Source of the DNA: Bacteroidales bacterium UBA4295
GTDB lineage: Bacteria > Bacteroidota > Bacteroidia > Bacteroidales > Paludibacteraceae
Length of the DNA stretch: 25,010 nt
NCBI GenBank assembly: GCA_002395805.1
Contig: DGVB01000029.1
Span: 1 to 25,010 of the forward strand
Reading direction: 5' to 3'
Positions 1 to 7,325 of the stretch are shown here, piece after piece (the stretch's first letter is position 1; every line of letters starts with the position of its first letter). Position numbers and translations under genes: made by a program. The notes beneath the pieces are model-generated. The model saw only the letters and a program-made list of their open reading frames with translations. It made no database searches and had not been told where the DNA came from.

Positions 1-276
1 GAGCTGCTGGAGTCTCCTCTGACGGACGCGCAGAAGACCGCGCTGAATAGCGAATATGCGGCGGCGCTTGGAATCCCTGCAAAGGACGCGCATTATCTCT
101 GGTCAGAACATATATCTACCAGCAATACCTATTCGGAGAAAGCGGACTCGATTGATATTCTTTATAATGATGGCACAGTGCGGGATATAGCTTCGGCCAG
201 CGAAATCCTCGACCTCGCCGCCTTGACGCGTAAACCCGTCAAGCGATATTTATTCAAATTTAGATATGGAATTTAG
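1..276 (+). CDS. HD-domain phosphohydrolase, C-terminal part (gene starts before the window)
   Basis: Frame 1 is open from the first base to a TAG at 274-276, giving about 91 C-terminal residues. The final part, with an '[11 protein letters not shown]' segment followed by '[13 protein letters not shown]', resembles the end of the HD-family (dGTPase-like) hydrolases encoded directly before lpxD in Bacteroidota. The catalytic HD motifs would lie upstream of the window and cannot be checked. The gene overlaps the lpxD start by 11 nt, which suggests co-transcription and translational coupling. The family call is from memory of the C-terminal pattern and gene order; the substrate is unknown. Confidence 0.7.
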   Translation, partial: ELLESPLTDAQKTALNSEYAAALGIPAKDAHYLWSEHISTSNTYSEKADSIDILYNDGTVRDIASASEILDLAALTRKPVKRYLFKFRYGI

Positions 277-1270
277 TGCTGGACAGATAGCCGCGCTGTT
301 AGGTGGCGCTTTGTATGGCAATACCAATGCGAAGGTAAGCGACGTAGCACCGATAGAGAGTGCGGAAGCGCGTCATTTGTCATTTGTGACAGAGGAGAAA
401 TATCTGTCATATTTACATACAACGAAAGCGGGCGTAGTGCTGATCACACGCAGCTTGGTGGAAGGGAAACTGAAATTCCCTGAAGGAGAAGCCGGTGGCG
501 CTTTTATCCTCGTGGAGAATGCACGAGGGGCTATGGCGCAACTCCTGACGATTGTTTCCAAAGCCATGAATCCACCGAAAACCGGAGTGGAGCAGCCTTC
601 TTTTGTAGCCGAAGGCGTCGAAATTCCTGCCGATGCCTATGTCGGAGCCTTCGCTTATATCGGACGCAACGTGCGCCTCGGGAAAGGCGTGCAGATTTAT
701 CCGAATGTGTATATCGGTGAGAATGTCACTATCGGTGACAACACGATTCTCTATGCGGGTGTCAAAGTGTATGCCCGTTGTGTTATCGGAGCCGGATGTA
801 TCCTGCATGCAGGCGTGGTGGTCGGCTCCGACGGATTCGGCTTTGAACCCGATGCACAGGGCGTCAACCGGAAAATCCCGCAGATAGGCAATGTGATCAT
901 TGAGGACGATGTGGAGATAGGGGCTAATACTACGATCGACCGCGCTATGATGGGGTCGACGGTCATCCGGAAGAATGCCAAATTGGATAACTTGATTCAA
1001 ATAGGTCATAATGTGGAGGTGGGCGAAAGCTCGTTCCTCTGTGCGCAGGTCGGTATCGCCGGCAGTTCCAAGGTAGGTGCTCATTGTGTCCTCGCCGGAC
1101 AAGTGGGAGTAGCGGGACATATCGAGATTGCCGACAATTGTATCTTCGGTGCCCAGACCGGAGTGCCGAATAGTATCAAGAAAGCCGGTACATACATGGG
1201 ATACCCCGCTATAGACGCTGCGCTCTGGCGCAGAGCTGTGGTACGCTTCAAACAATCCGGCAAAAACTAA
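266..1270 (+). CDS. lpxD: UDP-3-O-(3-hydroxyacyl)glucosamine N-acyltransferase LpxD
   Basis: Third committed enzyme of lipid A synthesis: transfers a 3-hydroxyacyl chain from acyl carrier protein to the 2-amino group of UDP-3-O-acylglucosamine, in the cytosol. The protein has 334 residues, about the family length. Residues 1-100 look like the LpxD uridine-binding N-domain. From about 105 to 320 there are dense hexapeptide repeats (pattern [IV]G.[ND]..I) of a left-handed beta-helix. The expected catalytic histidine is visible in '[10 protein letters not shown]' (His248), and 'GSDGFGF' is present. The ATG at 266 lies inside the end of the preceding HD gene. lpxC follows after a 39-nt gap filled with 7-bp repeats. 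Confidence 0.97.
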   Translation: MEFSAGQIAALLGGALYGNTNAKVSDVAPIESAEARHLSFVTEEKYLSYLHTTKAGVVLITRSLVEGKLKFPEGEAGGAFILVENARGAMAQLLTIVSKAMNPPKTGVEQPSFVAEGVEIPADAYVGAFAYIGRNVRLGKGVQIYPNVYIGENVTIGDNTILYAGVKVYARCVIGAGCILHAGVVVGSDGFGFEPDAQGVNRKIPQIGNVIIEDDVEIGANTTIDRAMMGSTVIRKNAKLDNLIQIGHNVEVGESSFLCAQVGIAGSSKVGAHCVLAGQVGVAGHIEIADNCIFGAQTGVPNSIKKAGTYMGYPAIDAALWRRAVVRFKQSGKN

Positions 1271-1274
1271 AAGA

Positions 1275-1308
1275 TATTCATTATTCATTAATCATTAATC
1301 ATTATTAC
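1275..1308. repeat. 7-bp-period tandem array in the lpxD-lpxC gap
   Basis: Two TATTCAT units (1275-1288), two TAATCAT units (1289-1302) and a degenerate TATTAC tail. The array ends directly before the TTG start of lpxC, so it forms most of the spacer and the AT-rich region upstream of that start. It belongs to the heptamer theme seen at about nine loci in the window. Confidence 0.85.
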
Positions 1309-1309
1309 T

Positions 1310-2212
1310 TTGAAACAGCATACTTTAAAAGATAGTTTTACCCTCTCTTCGGTCGGCCTGCACACAGGCCTGCATGTCACGGCTACTTTCCATCCGGCGC
1401 CTGAAAACACAGGTTTGTGCCTGCGACGGGTAGATCTGCCCGGACAACCTTGCCATCAGGCTCTGGCGGATTATGTCTCTGCTACGGAACGAGGCACGGT
1501 GCTCGAGCGGGGTAAATGGAAAATATCGACGGTTGAGCATGCCCTGTCTGCCCTCTATGCCTTGGGTGTGGATAACTGCATCATTGATGTCGATGCACCC
1601 GAGATGCCTATCCTGGATGGTAGCGCGAAGATGTTTGTAGAAGCCATTCAGCGAGTCGGGCTGGTAGAGCAGAACGCCGAGCAGCAAGTCTATGTGATTA
1701 AAGAACCGATAGAGTATATCTCCGAGCATGGCCATTCGATGCGTATCGAGCCCTGCGACCATTATGAGATAGATGTGACCATCGCTTTCGACTCCAAACT
1801 GCTGCGTGAGCAACATGCTACGCTTCGTAACTTGGCGGATTATCCGGTTGAGATGGCTTCTGCGAGAACGTTCTGCTTCGTGCGCGAGATCGAACCTCTC
1901 CTCCGGGTCGGACTTATCAAAGGTGGCGACCTCAAGAATGCACTTGTCATTTATGAAACGGAACTGTCCCAGGATGGTATGAATTATTTCTGCGATAAGA
2001 TGGGGCAACCTCGTCTCGATGCCACCAAATTAGGATACCTCTCGCCGCTCAACTATCCGAACGAACCTGCACGTCATAAACTGCTGGATGTCATCGGCGA
2101 CCTCTCCCTACTCGGCTTGCGCCTGCAGGGACGCGTCGTTGCTTATAAACCCGGACATACTTTCAACACTCAGTGCGTCCGCCGTCTCCGTAACCAGATA
2201 CTGTCAGAATAA
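1310..2212 (+). CDS. lpxC: UDP-3-O-acyl-N-acetylglucosamine deacetylase LpxC (no FabZ domain)
   Basis: Zinc-dependent deacetylase, the committed step of lipid A synthesis. The expected residues are present: general base Glu76 and zinc ligand His77 in 'STVEHALSAL', zinc ligands His256 and Asp260 in 'ARHKLLDVIGDL', and His283 in 'KPGHTFN'. 'ILDGSA' and 'REIEPLL' are also typical. The start is a TTG at 1310, chosen because 'KQHTLKDSFTL' matches the usual N-terminus and no ATG fits. The protein is 300 residues. In Bacteroides and Porphyromonas LpxC is normally fused to a C-terminal FabZ dehydratase of about 150 residues; here it stops soon after the LpxC domain. The stop overlaps the lpxA start (TAATG). 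Confidence 0.96.
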   Translation: MKQHTLKDSFTLSSVGLHTGLHVTATFHPAPENTGLCLRRVDLPGQPCHQALADYVSATERGTVLERGKWKISTVEHALSALYALGVDNCIIDVDAPEMPILDGSAKMFVEAIQRVGLVEQNAEQQVYVIKEPIEYISEHGHSMRIEPCDHYEIDVTIAFDSKLLREQHATLRNLADYPVEMASARTFCFVREIEPLLRVGLIKGGDLKNALVIYETELSQDGMNYFCDKMGQPRLDATKLGYLSPLNYPNEPARHKLLDVIGDLSLLGLRLQGRVVAYKPGHTFNTQCVRRLRNQILSE

Positions 2213-2928
2213 TGATTTCTCCTTTAGCATATGTGAGCCCGAAGGCTCAAATCGGCAAGAACGTCACGATAGATGCGTTCGCCTATATCGATGATAATGT
2301 GATCCTCGGCGATAATTGCCATGTCTTTCCCAATGCCGTCATCGGCTGTGTCCCCCAGGACCTGAAGTTCCGCGGAGAAGAGACCTGGACCATCATCGGC
2401 GATAACTGTGTCCTCCGTGAGTTCGTCACCATCCATCGCGGTACGGCTTCCAAAGGAAAAACCGTCGTCGGTTCCAACAATCTGATCATGGCCTACTGCC
2501 ATGTCGCGCATGATTGCATCCTGCATGACAACATTATTATGTCGAATTGCACGCAGTTGGCAGGTGAGGTAGAGGTCGATAACTTCGCGATCATCGGCGG
2601 TGGCACACTTGTGCATCAATTCAGCCGCATCGGCTCCCATGTGATGATTCAGGGCGGATCGAAGATTAACAAAGACATCCCACCGTATATCATAGCCGCC
2701 CGCGAACCGATTGCTTATACCGGTATCAACTCTATCGGACTCAACCGCCGCGGTTTCACACCGGAGCAGATCCACACAATCCAGGAGATCTACCGCATTA
2801 TTTATAACAATGGTATGAACACTACCCAGGCGCTCGAGTATATCGAAGCGAACATTCCCGCGTGCACCGAGAGGGATACAATCGTTGATTTTGTACGCGC
2901 TTCTGCCAGAGGTATCGTGCGAGCCTAG
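2212..2928 (+). CDS. lpxA: Acyl-ACP:UDP-N-acetylglucosamine O-acyltransferase LpxA, one coil short
   Basis: First enzyme of lipid A synthesis: transfers a 3-hydroxyacyl chain from acyl carrier protein to UDP-GlcNAc. Hexapeptide repeats cover residues 1-160. The catalytic region 'CHVAHDC' (His100, matching E. coli His125) and 'LVHQFSRIG' are intact, followed by 'KDIPPYI' and the helical C-domain with 'GLNRRGF'. The protein has 238 residues against about 255-262 normally. Aligned by eye with remembered E. coli LpxA, 18 residues are missing between residue 39 and the 'PQDLKF' motif, exactly one three-hexapeptide coil. The ATG overlaps the lpxC stop by one base. Confidence 0.95.
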   Translation: MISPLAYVSPKAQIGKNVTIDAFAYIDDNVILGDNCHVFPNAVIGCVPQDLKFRGEETWTIIGDNCVLREFVTIHRGTASKGKTVVGSNNLIMAYCHVAHDCILHDNIIMSNCTQLAGEVEVDNFAIIGGGTLVHQFSRIGSHVMIQGGSKINKDIPPYIIAAREPIAYTGINSIGLNRRGFTPEQIHTIQEIYRIIYNNGMNTTQALEYIEANIPACTERDTIVDFVRASARGIVRA

Positions 2929-2960
2929 GAAAAATAAGGCCTGCATAATGGTTCTATTAG

Positions 2961-3001
2961 GTGATTATCGCGTGATTACCGCGTGATTAACACGTGATTC
3001 G
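2961..3001. repeat. 11-bp-period tandem array upstream of glnS
   Basis: Three full 11-bp units beginning GTGATTA (2961-2971, 2972-2982, 2983-2993) and a partial fourth (2994-3001). The first seven bases are constant and the last four vary. The array occupies most of the 98-bp gap between lpxA and glnS. I found no TTTG/TAnnTTTG promoter pair in the gap. Confidence 0.85.
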
Positions 3002-3026
3002 AATAAATATCTTATAAACGAAATAT

Positions 3027-4772
3027 ATGGAAGAAACAAAAATGCCTGTGGAAGGCAAAGAGGAAAAAAGCCTCAACTTTATTGAGCAAATCGTAGAGAA
3101 AGACCTCGCGGAAGGAGTGAACGGCGGACGTATTCAGACCCGTTTCCCGCCGGAGCCGAACGGCTACCTGCATATCGGGCACGTCAAAGCCATCTGCATG
3201 GACTTCGGTATCGCCGAGAAATACAACGGCGTTTGTAACCTCCGTTTTGACGACACCAACCCTGCCAAAGAGGACACCGAGTACGTAGAGACCATCGAAC
3301 GCGATATAGCCTGGCTCGGCTTCAAATGGGGACATATCTATTACGCTTCCGATTATTTCCAGCAGCTCTACGACCTCGCCATCATGTTCATCAAACAAGG
3401 CAAAGCCTATGTCGATGAGCAGACAGCCGAGCAGATCGCAGAGCAGAAAGGTACGCCGACCGAACCCGGTGTGGCTTCGCCTTTCCGCGACCGTCCTGTC
3501 GAGGAAAACCTTCGTCTCTTCGAGGCTATGCAGCGCGGCGAGATAGAGGAAGGCAAAATGGTTCTGCGTGCGAAGATCGACATGGCGAACCCGAACATGC
3601 ACTTCCGCGATCCGATCATGTACCGTATCATCACCTCGCATCCTCACCACCGTACAGGCACGAAATGGAAAGTCTATCCGATGTATGACTTTGCGCACGG
3701 ACAATCCGACTATTTCGAAGGCGTAACACACTCCATCTGTACGCTCGAGTTTGAGGTCCACCGTCCGCTTTACGACTATTTCATCGACCAGTTCAGCGGG
3801 CCGAACTTCTGCGGACTCTCGCCTTATGGACCGGACTATCGTCCCAAACAGCGTGAGTTTAACCGCCTCAACATCACTTATACCGTTATGTCGAAGCGTA
3901 AGATGCTCCAGCTCGTCAAGGAAGGTCTCGTAGCAGGCTGGGATGATCCGCGAATGCCGACCGTCTGCGGTCTCCGCCGCCGCGGATACACGCCGCAGGC
4001 AATCCGCACTTTCATGGACAAGATCGGTTATACCAAAGTGGAAGGCATGATTGACCAAGGTCTGCTGGAACACACCATTCGCGAGGATCTCAAAGAGACC
4101 GCACCGCGTGTTTGTGCTATCTTCGATCCTGTTAAACTTGTTATCACCAACTACGAAGGAAACGGCGAGACACTCGTCGCAGAGAACATCGACGGACATC
4201 CGGAACTCGGATCGAGAGAAATGAAATTTTCTCGAGAACTATGGATCGAACGCGGAGACTTCCTCGAGGAAGCGGATAATAAATTCTACCGTCTCTCTCC
4301 GGGCGGACGCGAAGTGCGACTCAAAGCGTCCTATATCATCCAGGCTACCGGCTGTGAGAAGGATGCGGACGGAAACATCACTACCGTCTATGCTACCTAT
4401 GATCCCGATTCCAAGTCCGGCACCGAAGGTGGAAACCGCAAGACCAAAGCGACCATCAACTGGGTGGAATGCAACTCCGCTCTGGAGGCGGAAGCACGTC
4501 TGTACGACCGTCTCTTTGCGTGCGAGAACCCGTCGGCAGAGGAAGGCGATTTCCGCGACCTGCTGAATCCGAATAGTTTGGAGGTGAGGACCATCATAGT
4601 AGAAGGTTCACTTCGCTCCGAGCTGCATGCACCGGTTTTGGAGAATGGTATAGAGAAGGAGAACCACTATCAATTGCTGAAGCAAGGTTATTTCGTCGTA
4701 GATCCCGATACCACGGCAGAGAAACTGGTTCTTAACCGCACCTGTTCGCTCAAAGATAACTATCTGAAATAA
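3027..4772 (+). CDS. glnS: Glutaminyl-tRNA synthetase
   Basis: Class I aminoacyl-tRNA synthetase charging tRNA-Gln with glutamine. The class signature 'PPEPNGYLHIGH' is at residues 41-52 and the KMSKS-type loop reads 'MSKRK' at 288-292. 'RFDDTNPAKE' (start of the active-site region) and the C-terminal beta-barrel anticodon-binding region follow. At 581 residues it is full length. ATG 3027 gives a short acidic/basic leader before the conserved 'FIEQIVEKDL'. The gene is separated from lpxA by an 11-bp repeat array and followed at once by a different repeat array. GlnRS rather than GluRS is favoured by the 'FPPEPNGYLHIGHVK' form. No frameshift or internal insertion seen. Confidence 0.97.
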   Translation: MEETKMPVEGKEEKSLNFIEQIVEKDLAEGVNGGRIQTRFPPEPNGYLHIGHVKAICMDFGIAEKYNGVCNLRFDDTNPAKEDTEYVETIERDIAWLGFKWGHIYYASDYFQQLYDLAIMFIKQGKAYVDEQTAEQIAEQKGTPTEPGVASPFRDRPVEENLRLFEAMQRGEIEEGKMVLRAKIDMANPNMHFRDPIMYRIITSHPHHRTGTKWKVYPMYDFAHGQSDYFEGVTHSICTLEFEVHRPLYDYFIDQFSGPNFCGLSPYGPDYRPKQREFNRLNITYTVMSKRKMLQLVKEGLVAGWDDPRMPTVCGLRRRGYTPQAIRTFMDKIGYTKVEGMIDQGLLEHTIREDLKETAPRVCAIFDPVKLVITNYEGNGETLVAENIDGHPELGSREMKFSRELWIERGDFLEEADNKFYRLSPGGREVRLKASYIIQATGCEKDADGNITTVYATYDPDSKSGTEGGNRKTKATINWVECNSALEAEARLYDRLFACENPSAEEGDFRDLLNPNSLEVRTIIVEGSLRSELHAPVLENGIEKENHYQLLKQGYFVVDPDTTAEKLVLNRTCSLKDNYLK

Positions 4773-4840
4773 TCTAACAGCGAAGCGGTCTAACAGTGCA
4801 ACGGTCTAACAGCGATAGCGGTCTAACAGCGCAGCGGTCT
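4773..4840. repeat. 16-17-bp tandem array, unit TCTAACAGCGNAGCGG
   Basis: Four consecutive units beginning TCTAACAG and ending in CGG, differing in the middle (AGCGAAG, AGTGCAA, AGCGATAG, AGCGCAG), then a fifth start TCTG. The array fills the space after the glnS stop and runs into the 5' end of the next reading frame. A diverged array of the same unit lies inside the DEAD-box helicase gene (11726-11795). Confidence 0.88.
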
Positions 4841-5311
4841 GTTTTGAAGACCCGTCTTCAAAACAAAAAAGAGCAGATTTTCTGCGAATGGCGGCATCGT
4901 TGGGTGCGGCTCACGCCCGAAGAGTGGGTGCGACAGCAACTCCTCCATCGTCTGGTGGATGAGTTTGGCTACCCCGCTTCCCTCATTGCCGTCGAAGTGG
5001 CTTTTCGTCTCCCTTCCCTCCAGGGGAAAGATGGGGGTAAACTCATTCGATGCGACGCAGTAGTCTATGGCAATATTCCCCTCCCTGCGGAGGAGGGACG
5101 GGGTGGGGCTTCTCCGCTCATGATCATAGAATGCAAAGCCGAGACGGTTCCACTTACCCAAAAAACGCTTGACCAAGCTGTTACATACAATAGAAAATTA
5201 AATGTGCCTCACCTGTTGCTATGCAACGGAATACAGGCTATATATGTCAATGGAAAAAATAATACTTCTTCAGGACTCCCTCGATACACCGACCTTTTAC
5301 GGTGTGAATAA
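4796..5311 (+). CDS. Stand-alone HsdR-N-type (PD-(D/E)xK) nuclease-fold protein
   Basis: Resembles the small type I restriction HsdR N-terminal-domain proteins (HSDR_N_2) common in Bacteroidota. The signature 'RLTPEEWVRQQLL' is at residues 38-50. A nuclease-fold core is visible, with Asp in 'LIRCDAVVY' and Glu/Lys in 'IIECKAE'. There is no helicase motor, methylase or specificity subunit nearby, so a complete restriction system is not indicated. The first 15 or so codons are read from a tandem repeat (GTG at 4796). A TTG at 4844 is an alternative start, and the true N-terminus is uncertain. Two REP-like palindromes sit in frame between conserved segments (5010-5036 and 5078-5112). The last 62 nt overlap phoH out of frame. 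Confidence 0.78.
   Translation: MQRSNSDSGLTAQRSVLKTRLQNKKEQIFCEWRHRWVRLTPEEWVRQQLLHRLVDEFGYPASLIAVEVAFRLPSLQGKDGGKLIRCDAVVYGNIPLPAEEGRGGASPLMIIECKAETVPLTQKTLDQAVTYNRKLNVPHLLLCNGIQAIYVNGKNNTSSGLPRYTDLLRCE
4841..4864. repeat. Perfect 11-bp inverted repeat with 2-nt centre
   Basis: GTTTTGAAGAC at 4841-4851, CC at 4852-4853 and GTCTTCAAAAC at 4854-4864, followed by an A-run. It lies at the end of the tandem array and inside the 5' part of the HsdR-N frame. It may be the end of the repeat element, a regulatory hairpin between glnS and this gene, or a dyad protein site. The near-absent loop makes a strong RNA hairpin less likely than it first appears. Confidence 0.75.
5010..5036. repeat. REP-like palindromic element, copy 1 (degenerate)
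   Basis: Core TTCCC (5014-5018) pairs with GGGAA (5024-5028) around TCCAG, followed by a G-run. The order pyrimidine arm, CAGG, purine arm, GGGG matches the other three copies. It encodes the 'PSLQGKDGG' stretch of the HsdR-N protein, between 'VEVAFRL' and 'RCDAVVY', where relatives have only a short turn. Confidence 0.6.
5078..5112. repeat. REP-like palindromic element, copy 2, in frame in the HsdR-N gene
   Basis: Stem CCCTCC (5079-5084) with GGAGGG (5092-5097), followed by ACGGGGTGGGGCTTCT. The tail CGGGGTGRGGCTTC is shared with the uvrD copy at 15601-15634, and both are read in the same frame (PAEEGRGGAS here, SGEGRGEAS there). It separates the catalytic Asp strand from the 'MIIECKAE' strand. 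Confidence 0.85.
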
Positions 5312-6191
5312 TGGTAATATCCTCTGTCTGAAAAACCAGCATCCTGAGGTGCGCGTCGTGGCACGCGGCTATCAGGTGAAAGTGGCAGGTTCGGATGCTG
5401 CAATAGAGCGTTTTGAGCAGGCGCTGAGGCTGTGTGAGAACTTCTGCATCCGCAATAACCGCTTAACAGAACAGGACATCCTCATGCTCCTTCACGGCGA
5501 TAAACCACAGGAACAGGCCACCGACAATCTCATCCTTCATGGTGTGAACGGCAAGTCTATCTATGCCCGTTCCGAGAACCAGAAAGCCTTGGTCAAAGCA
5601 TACGAAGAGCACGATCTGCTTTTCGCGGTCGGTCCTGCCGGGAGCGGTAAAACCTACACGGCTATCGCCCTCGCTGTGCGTGCTCTCAAAAACCGCGAAG
5701 TGAGACGTATTATCCTTTCCCGGCCTGCCGTCGAAGCAGGAGAGAAATTAGGCTTCTTGCCGGGGGATATGAAGGAGAAGATCGATCCGTATCTGCAGCC
5801 CCTCTATGATGCCCTCCAAGACATGATTCCTGCTGCCAAACTAACCGAATACATGGAGAAAGGAACAATCCAGATCGCGCCGCTCGCCTTCATGCGCGGA
5901 CGGACACTGGCCGACGCGGTCGTCATCCTCGATGAGGCGCAGAATACCACTGCGCTGCAACTCAAGATGTTCCTTACCCGTCTCGGTTTCGGGGGAAAAA
6001 TGATCGTCACGGGCGATATGACCCAGATAGACCTGCCTCCTACGCAGAAATCAGGACTCCGGGACGCCATGGAGCGTTTCCGTGACATCAAAGGAATCAA
6101 GATAATTGAGTTTAACGAAAAAGATATTGTCCGCCACCCGCTGGTCAAAAAGATAGTGGCGGCGTATGAGCAAAAGGCAAAAGAAGACTAA
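5250..6191 (+). CDS. phoH: PhoH-like P-loop ATPase
   Basis: Cytosolic PhoH/PhoL-family ATPase, related to the N-terminal half of SF1 helicases and linked in the literature to phosphate starvation and RNA metabolism. Walker A 'GPAGSGKT' is at residues 128-135 and Walker B 'VILDEAQ' at 225-231. 'LSRPAVEAGEKLGFLPGDM' and 'IVTGDMTQIDLP' are family hallmarks. The start at 5250 is chosen because 'MEKIILLQDS' matches the usual N-terminus; an ATG two codons earlier (5244) is possible, while a more upstream frame start at 5202 is unlikely. The product has 313 residues. The start lies 62 nt inside the previous gene and the stop overlaps the convergent aroB stop by 4 nt. Confidence 0.95.
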   Translation: MEKIILLQDSLDTPTFYGVNNGNILCLKNQHPEVRVVARGYQVKVAGSDAAIERFEQALRLCENFCIRNNRLTEQDILMLLHGDKPQEQATDNLILHGVNGKSIYARSENQKALVKAYEEHDLLFAVGPAGSGKTYTAIALAVRALKNREVRRIILSRPAVEAGEKLGFLPGDMKEKIDPYLQPLYDALQDMIPAAKLTEYMEKGTIQIAPLAFMRGRTLADAVVILDEAQNTTALQLKMFLTRLGFGGKMIVTGDMTQIDLPPTQKSGLRDAMERFRDIKGIKIIEFNEKDIVRHPLVKKIVAAYEQKAKED

Positions 6192-7273
6192 AGGCTGAAT
6201 AGGTAGTCCCAGGCCTCACGGGCTTCGTCCGGACTGATCACTTGATTAATAATCGGTTTGCCTATCCCGCGTATGAGCGTGCAGTTGATCTCTCCTGCAT
6301 GCTCATTTTTTTTGTCCTGTTGCATAAACTTAAGGAGCGACTCGCGGTCCTTGCATCCGCATTGAGGCTTGCCGTAGTAATGCAGCATCGTCTGCGTCAA
6401 CAGCTGCAGCGGCTCTTTCGGGCAACCTGACTTCACTACACTCAGATACAGCTCCGCTATCATCCCGTACACCACCGCATATCCGTGAGGTATAATTGTT
6501 AATTGTGCATTGTGCATTGTGAAAATTTGGCTTTGCCAAATAATCGTGCCATCTAGGGCTAAGAATTGTGAATTGTCCATCATGATCTCCTCCAATGCAT
6601 GCCCGAATGTATGGCCGAAATTCAATACTTTCCTTAGCCCTTCTTCCCGCGGATCTGCTGCCACTATCCGCTCCTTCGCCGCTACGCATTCCTCGATGAT
6701 CGGCTCCAGCTCCCCGATATCCATCCTCTCCAGATCATATCTCATTACGCGATCCCACAATCTCTCTGACTTCTGACAACTGACAGCTGACATCTTTATG
6801 ATCTCTCCGAACCCGCTCAGCATCTCCTCCGTCGGCAGCGTCTTCAGCCATCCCGGCCATATGATGGTCTCTATCGGAGGATAGAATGCACCGATCATAT
6901 TTTTCATCCCCCGGTAGTTAATCCCCGTTTTGCCGCCGGTAGAAGCATCCACCATCGCCAGCAGGGTCGTCGGTACGGCTACCCATTCAATCCCTCTTTT
7001 GTACGTCGCCGCGGCGAAACCCGCCATATCGGTCAGCGCACCTCCGCCTATCGCTACCAGCAGCCCCCGGCGCGTCATGCCCGTTTCCATCAGCCGGTCC
7101 CATATCTTCTCTACCGTCTCAATGCCCTTCGTCTCCTCGCTTACCTCGATGCGGATAACTGGGTGCTGACCGCTGACGGCAGGCATCGGAATGCGCTCGT
7201 CATGGACGAAAACTACTTCCTCGTACCGCCCTGTGATCGCTTCTAATGCACTATGGATATCCTTGCAAAACAT
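6188..7273 (-). CDS. aroB: 3-dehydroquinate synthase with an in-frame repeat insertion
   Basis: Second enzyme of the shikimate pathway: NAD- and metal-dependent conversion of DAHP to 3-dehydroquinate. NAD-site 'AIGGGALTDMAGF' is at residues 74-86, with 'PTTLLAMVDASTGGKTGIN' next. Metal-ligand regions are 'GFGEIIK' (Glu157), 'FGHTFGHA' (His221/His225) and 'HGYAV' (His263). His221 to His263 is 42 residues, against 17 between the equivalent E. coli ligands. The extra stretch of about 25 residues (roughly 232-261) is encoded by a 7-bp repeat array with a palindrome. ATG 7273 is preferred because a promoter lies just upstream; the open frame to 7375 runs through that promoter. The product is 361 residues. 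Confidence 0.94.
   Translation of the reverse strand: MFCKDIHSALEAITGRYEEVVFVHDERIPMPAVSGQHPVIRIEVSEETKGIETVEKIWDRLMETGMTRRGLLVAIGGGALTDMAGFAAATYKRGIEWVAVPTTLLAMVDASTGGKTGINYRGMKNMIGAFYPPIETIIWPGWLKTLPTEEMLSGFGEIIKMSAVSCQKSERLWDRVMRYDLERMDIGELEPIIEECVAAKERIVAADPREEGLRKVLNFGHTFGHALEEIMMDNSQFLALDGTIIWQSQIFTMHNAQLTIIPHGYAVVYGMIAELYLSVVKSGCPKEPLQLLTQTMLHYYGKPQCGCKDRESLLKFMQQDKKNEHAGEINCTLIRGIGKPIINQVISPDEAREAWDYLFSL
6493..6584. repeat. Heptamer repeats flanking a palindrome, inserted inside aroB
   Basis: On the plus strand, four AATTGT/ATTGTGC-type units (6493-6521) are followed by the inverted repeat ATTTGGC-TTT-GCCAAAT (6525-6541), about 24 bp of spacer, and two more AATTGTG/AATTGTC units (6564-6577). 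In the aroB frame it encodes residues 232-261, with no stop. The two heptamer blocks have the same orientation and almost the same unit, as if they flank an inserted core. Confidence 0.85.
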
Positions 7274-7294
7274 TTTTTTATCCGATTTTCGCTG

Positions 7295-7325
7295 CAAAGT
7301 TACAACATTTTTTGCGTATGTCAAA
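7295..7325 (-). promoter_or_regulatory. aroB promoter (Bacteroidota type)
   Basis: On the minus strand the -33 TTTG is at 7325-7322, the spacer is 19 bp, and the -7 TAACTTTG is at 7302-7295. This predicts transcription from about 7290 and a 5' leader of about 17 nt before the ATG at 7273. The box pair overlaps the opposite-facing promoter at 7311-7342. Confidence 0.82.

Noticed and set aside
413..1288. Minus-strand open frame opposite lpxD, and similar ones opposite lpxA, glnS, the SDR gene, uvrD and fabF
   Set aside because: All are shadows of strongly conserved plus-strand genes and show no family motifs.
2929..3026. A promoter for glnS in the lpxA-glnS gap
   Set aside because: No TTTG/TAnnTTTG pair at 19-21 bp spacing. 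The gap is mostly the 11-bp array.
4796..5311. A type I restriction-modification locus
   Set aside because: Only a short HsdR-N-like domain is present. No helicase motor, HsdM or HsdS is nearby, and flanking genes are housekeeping.
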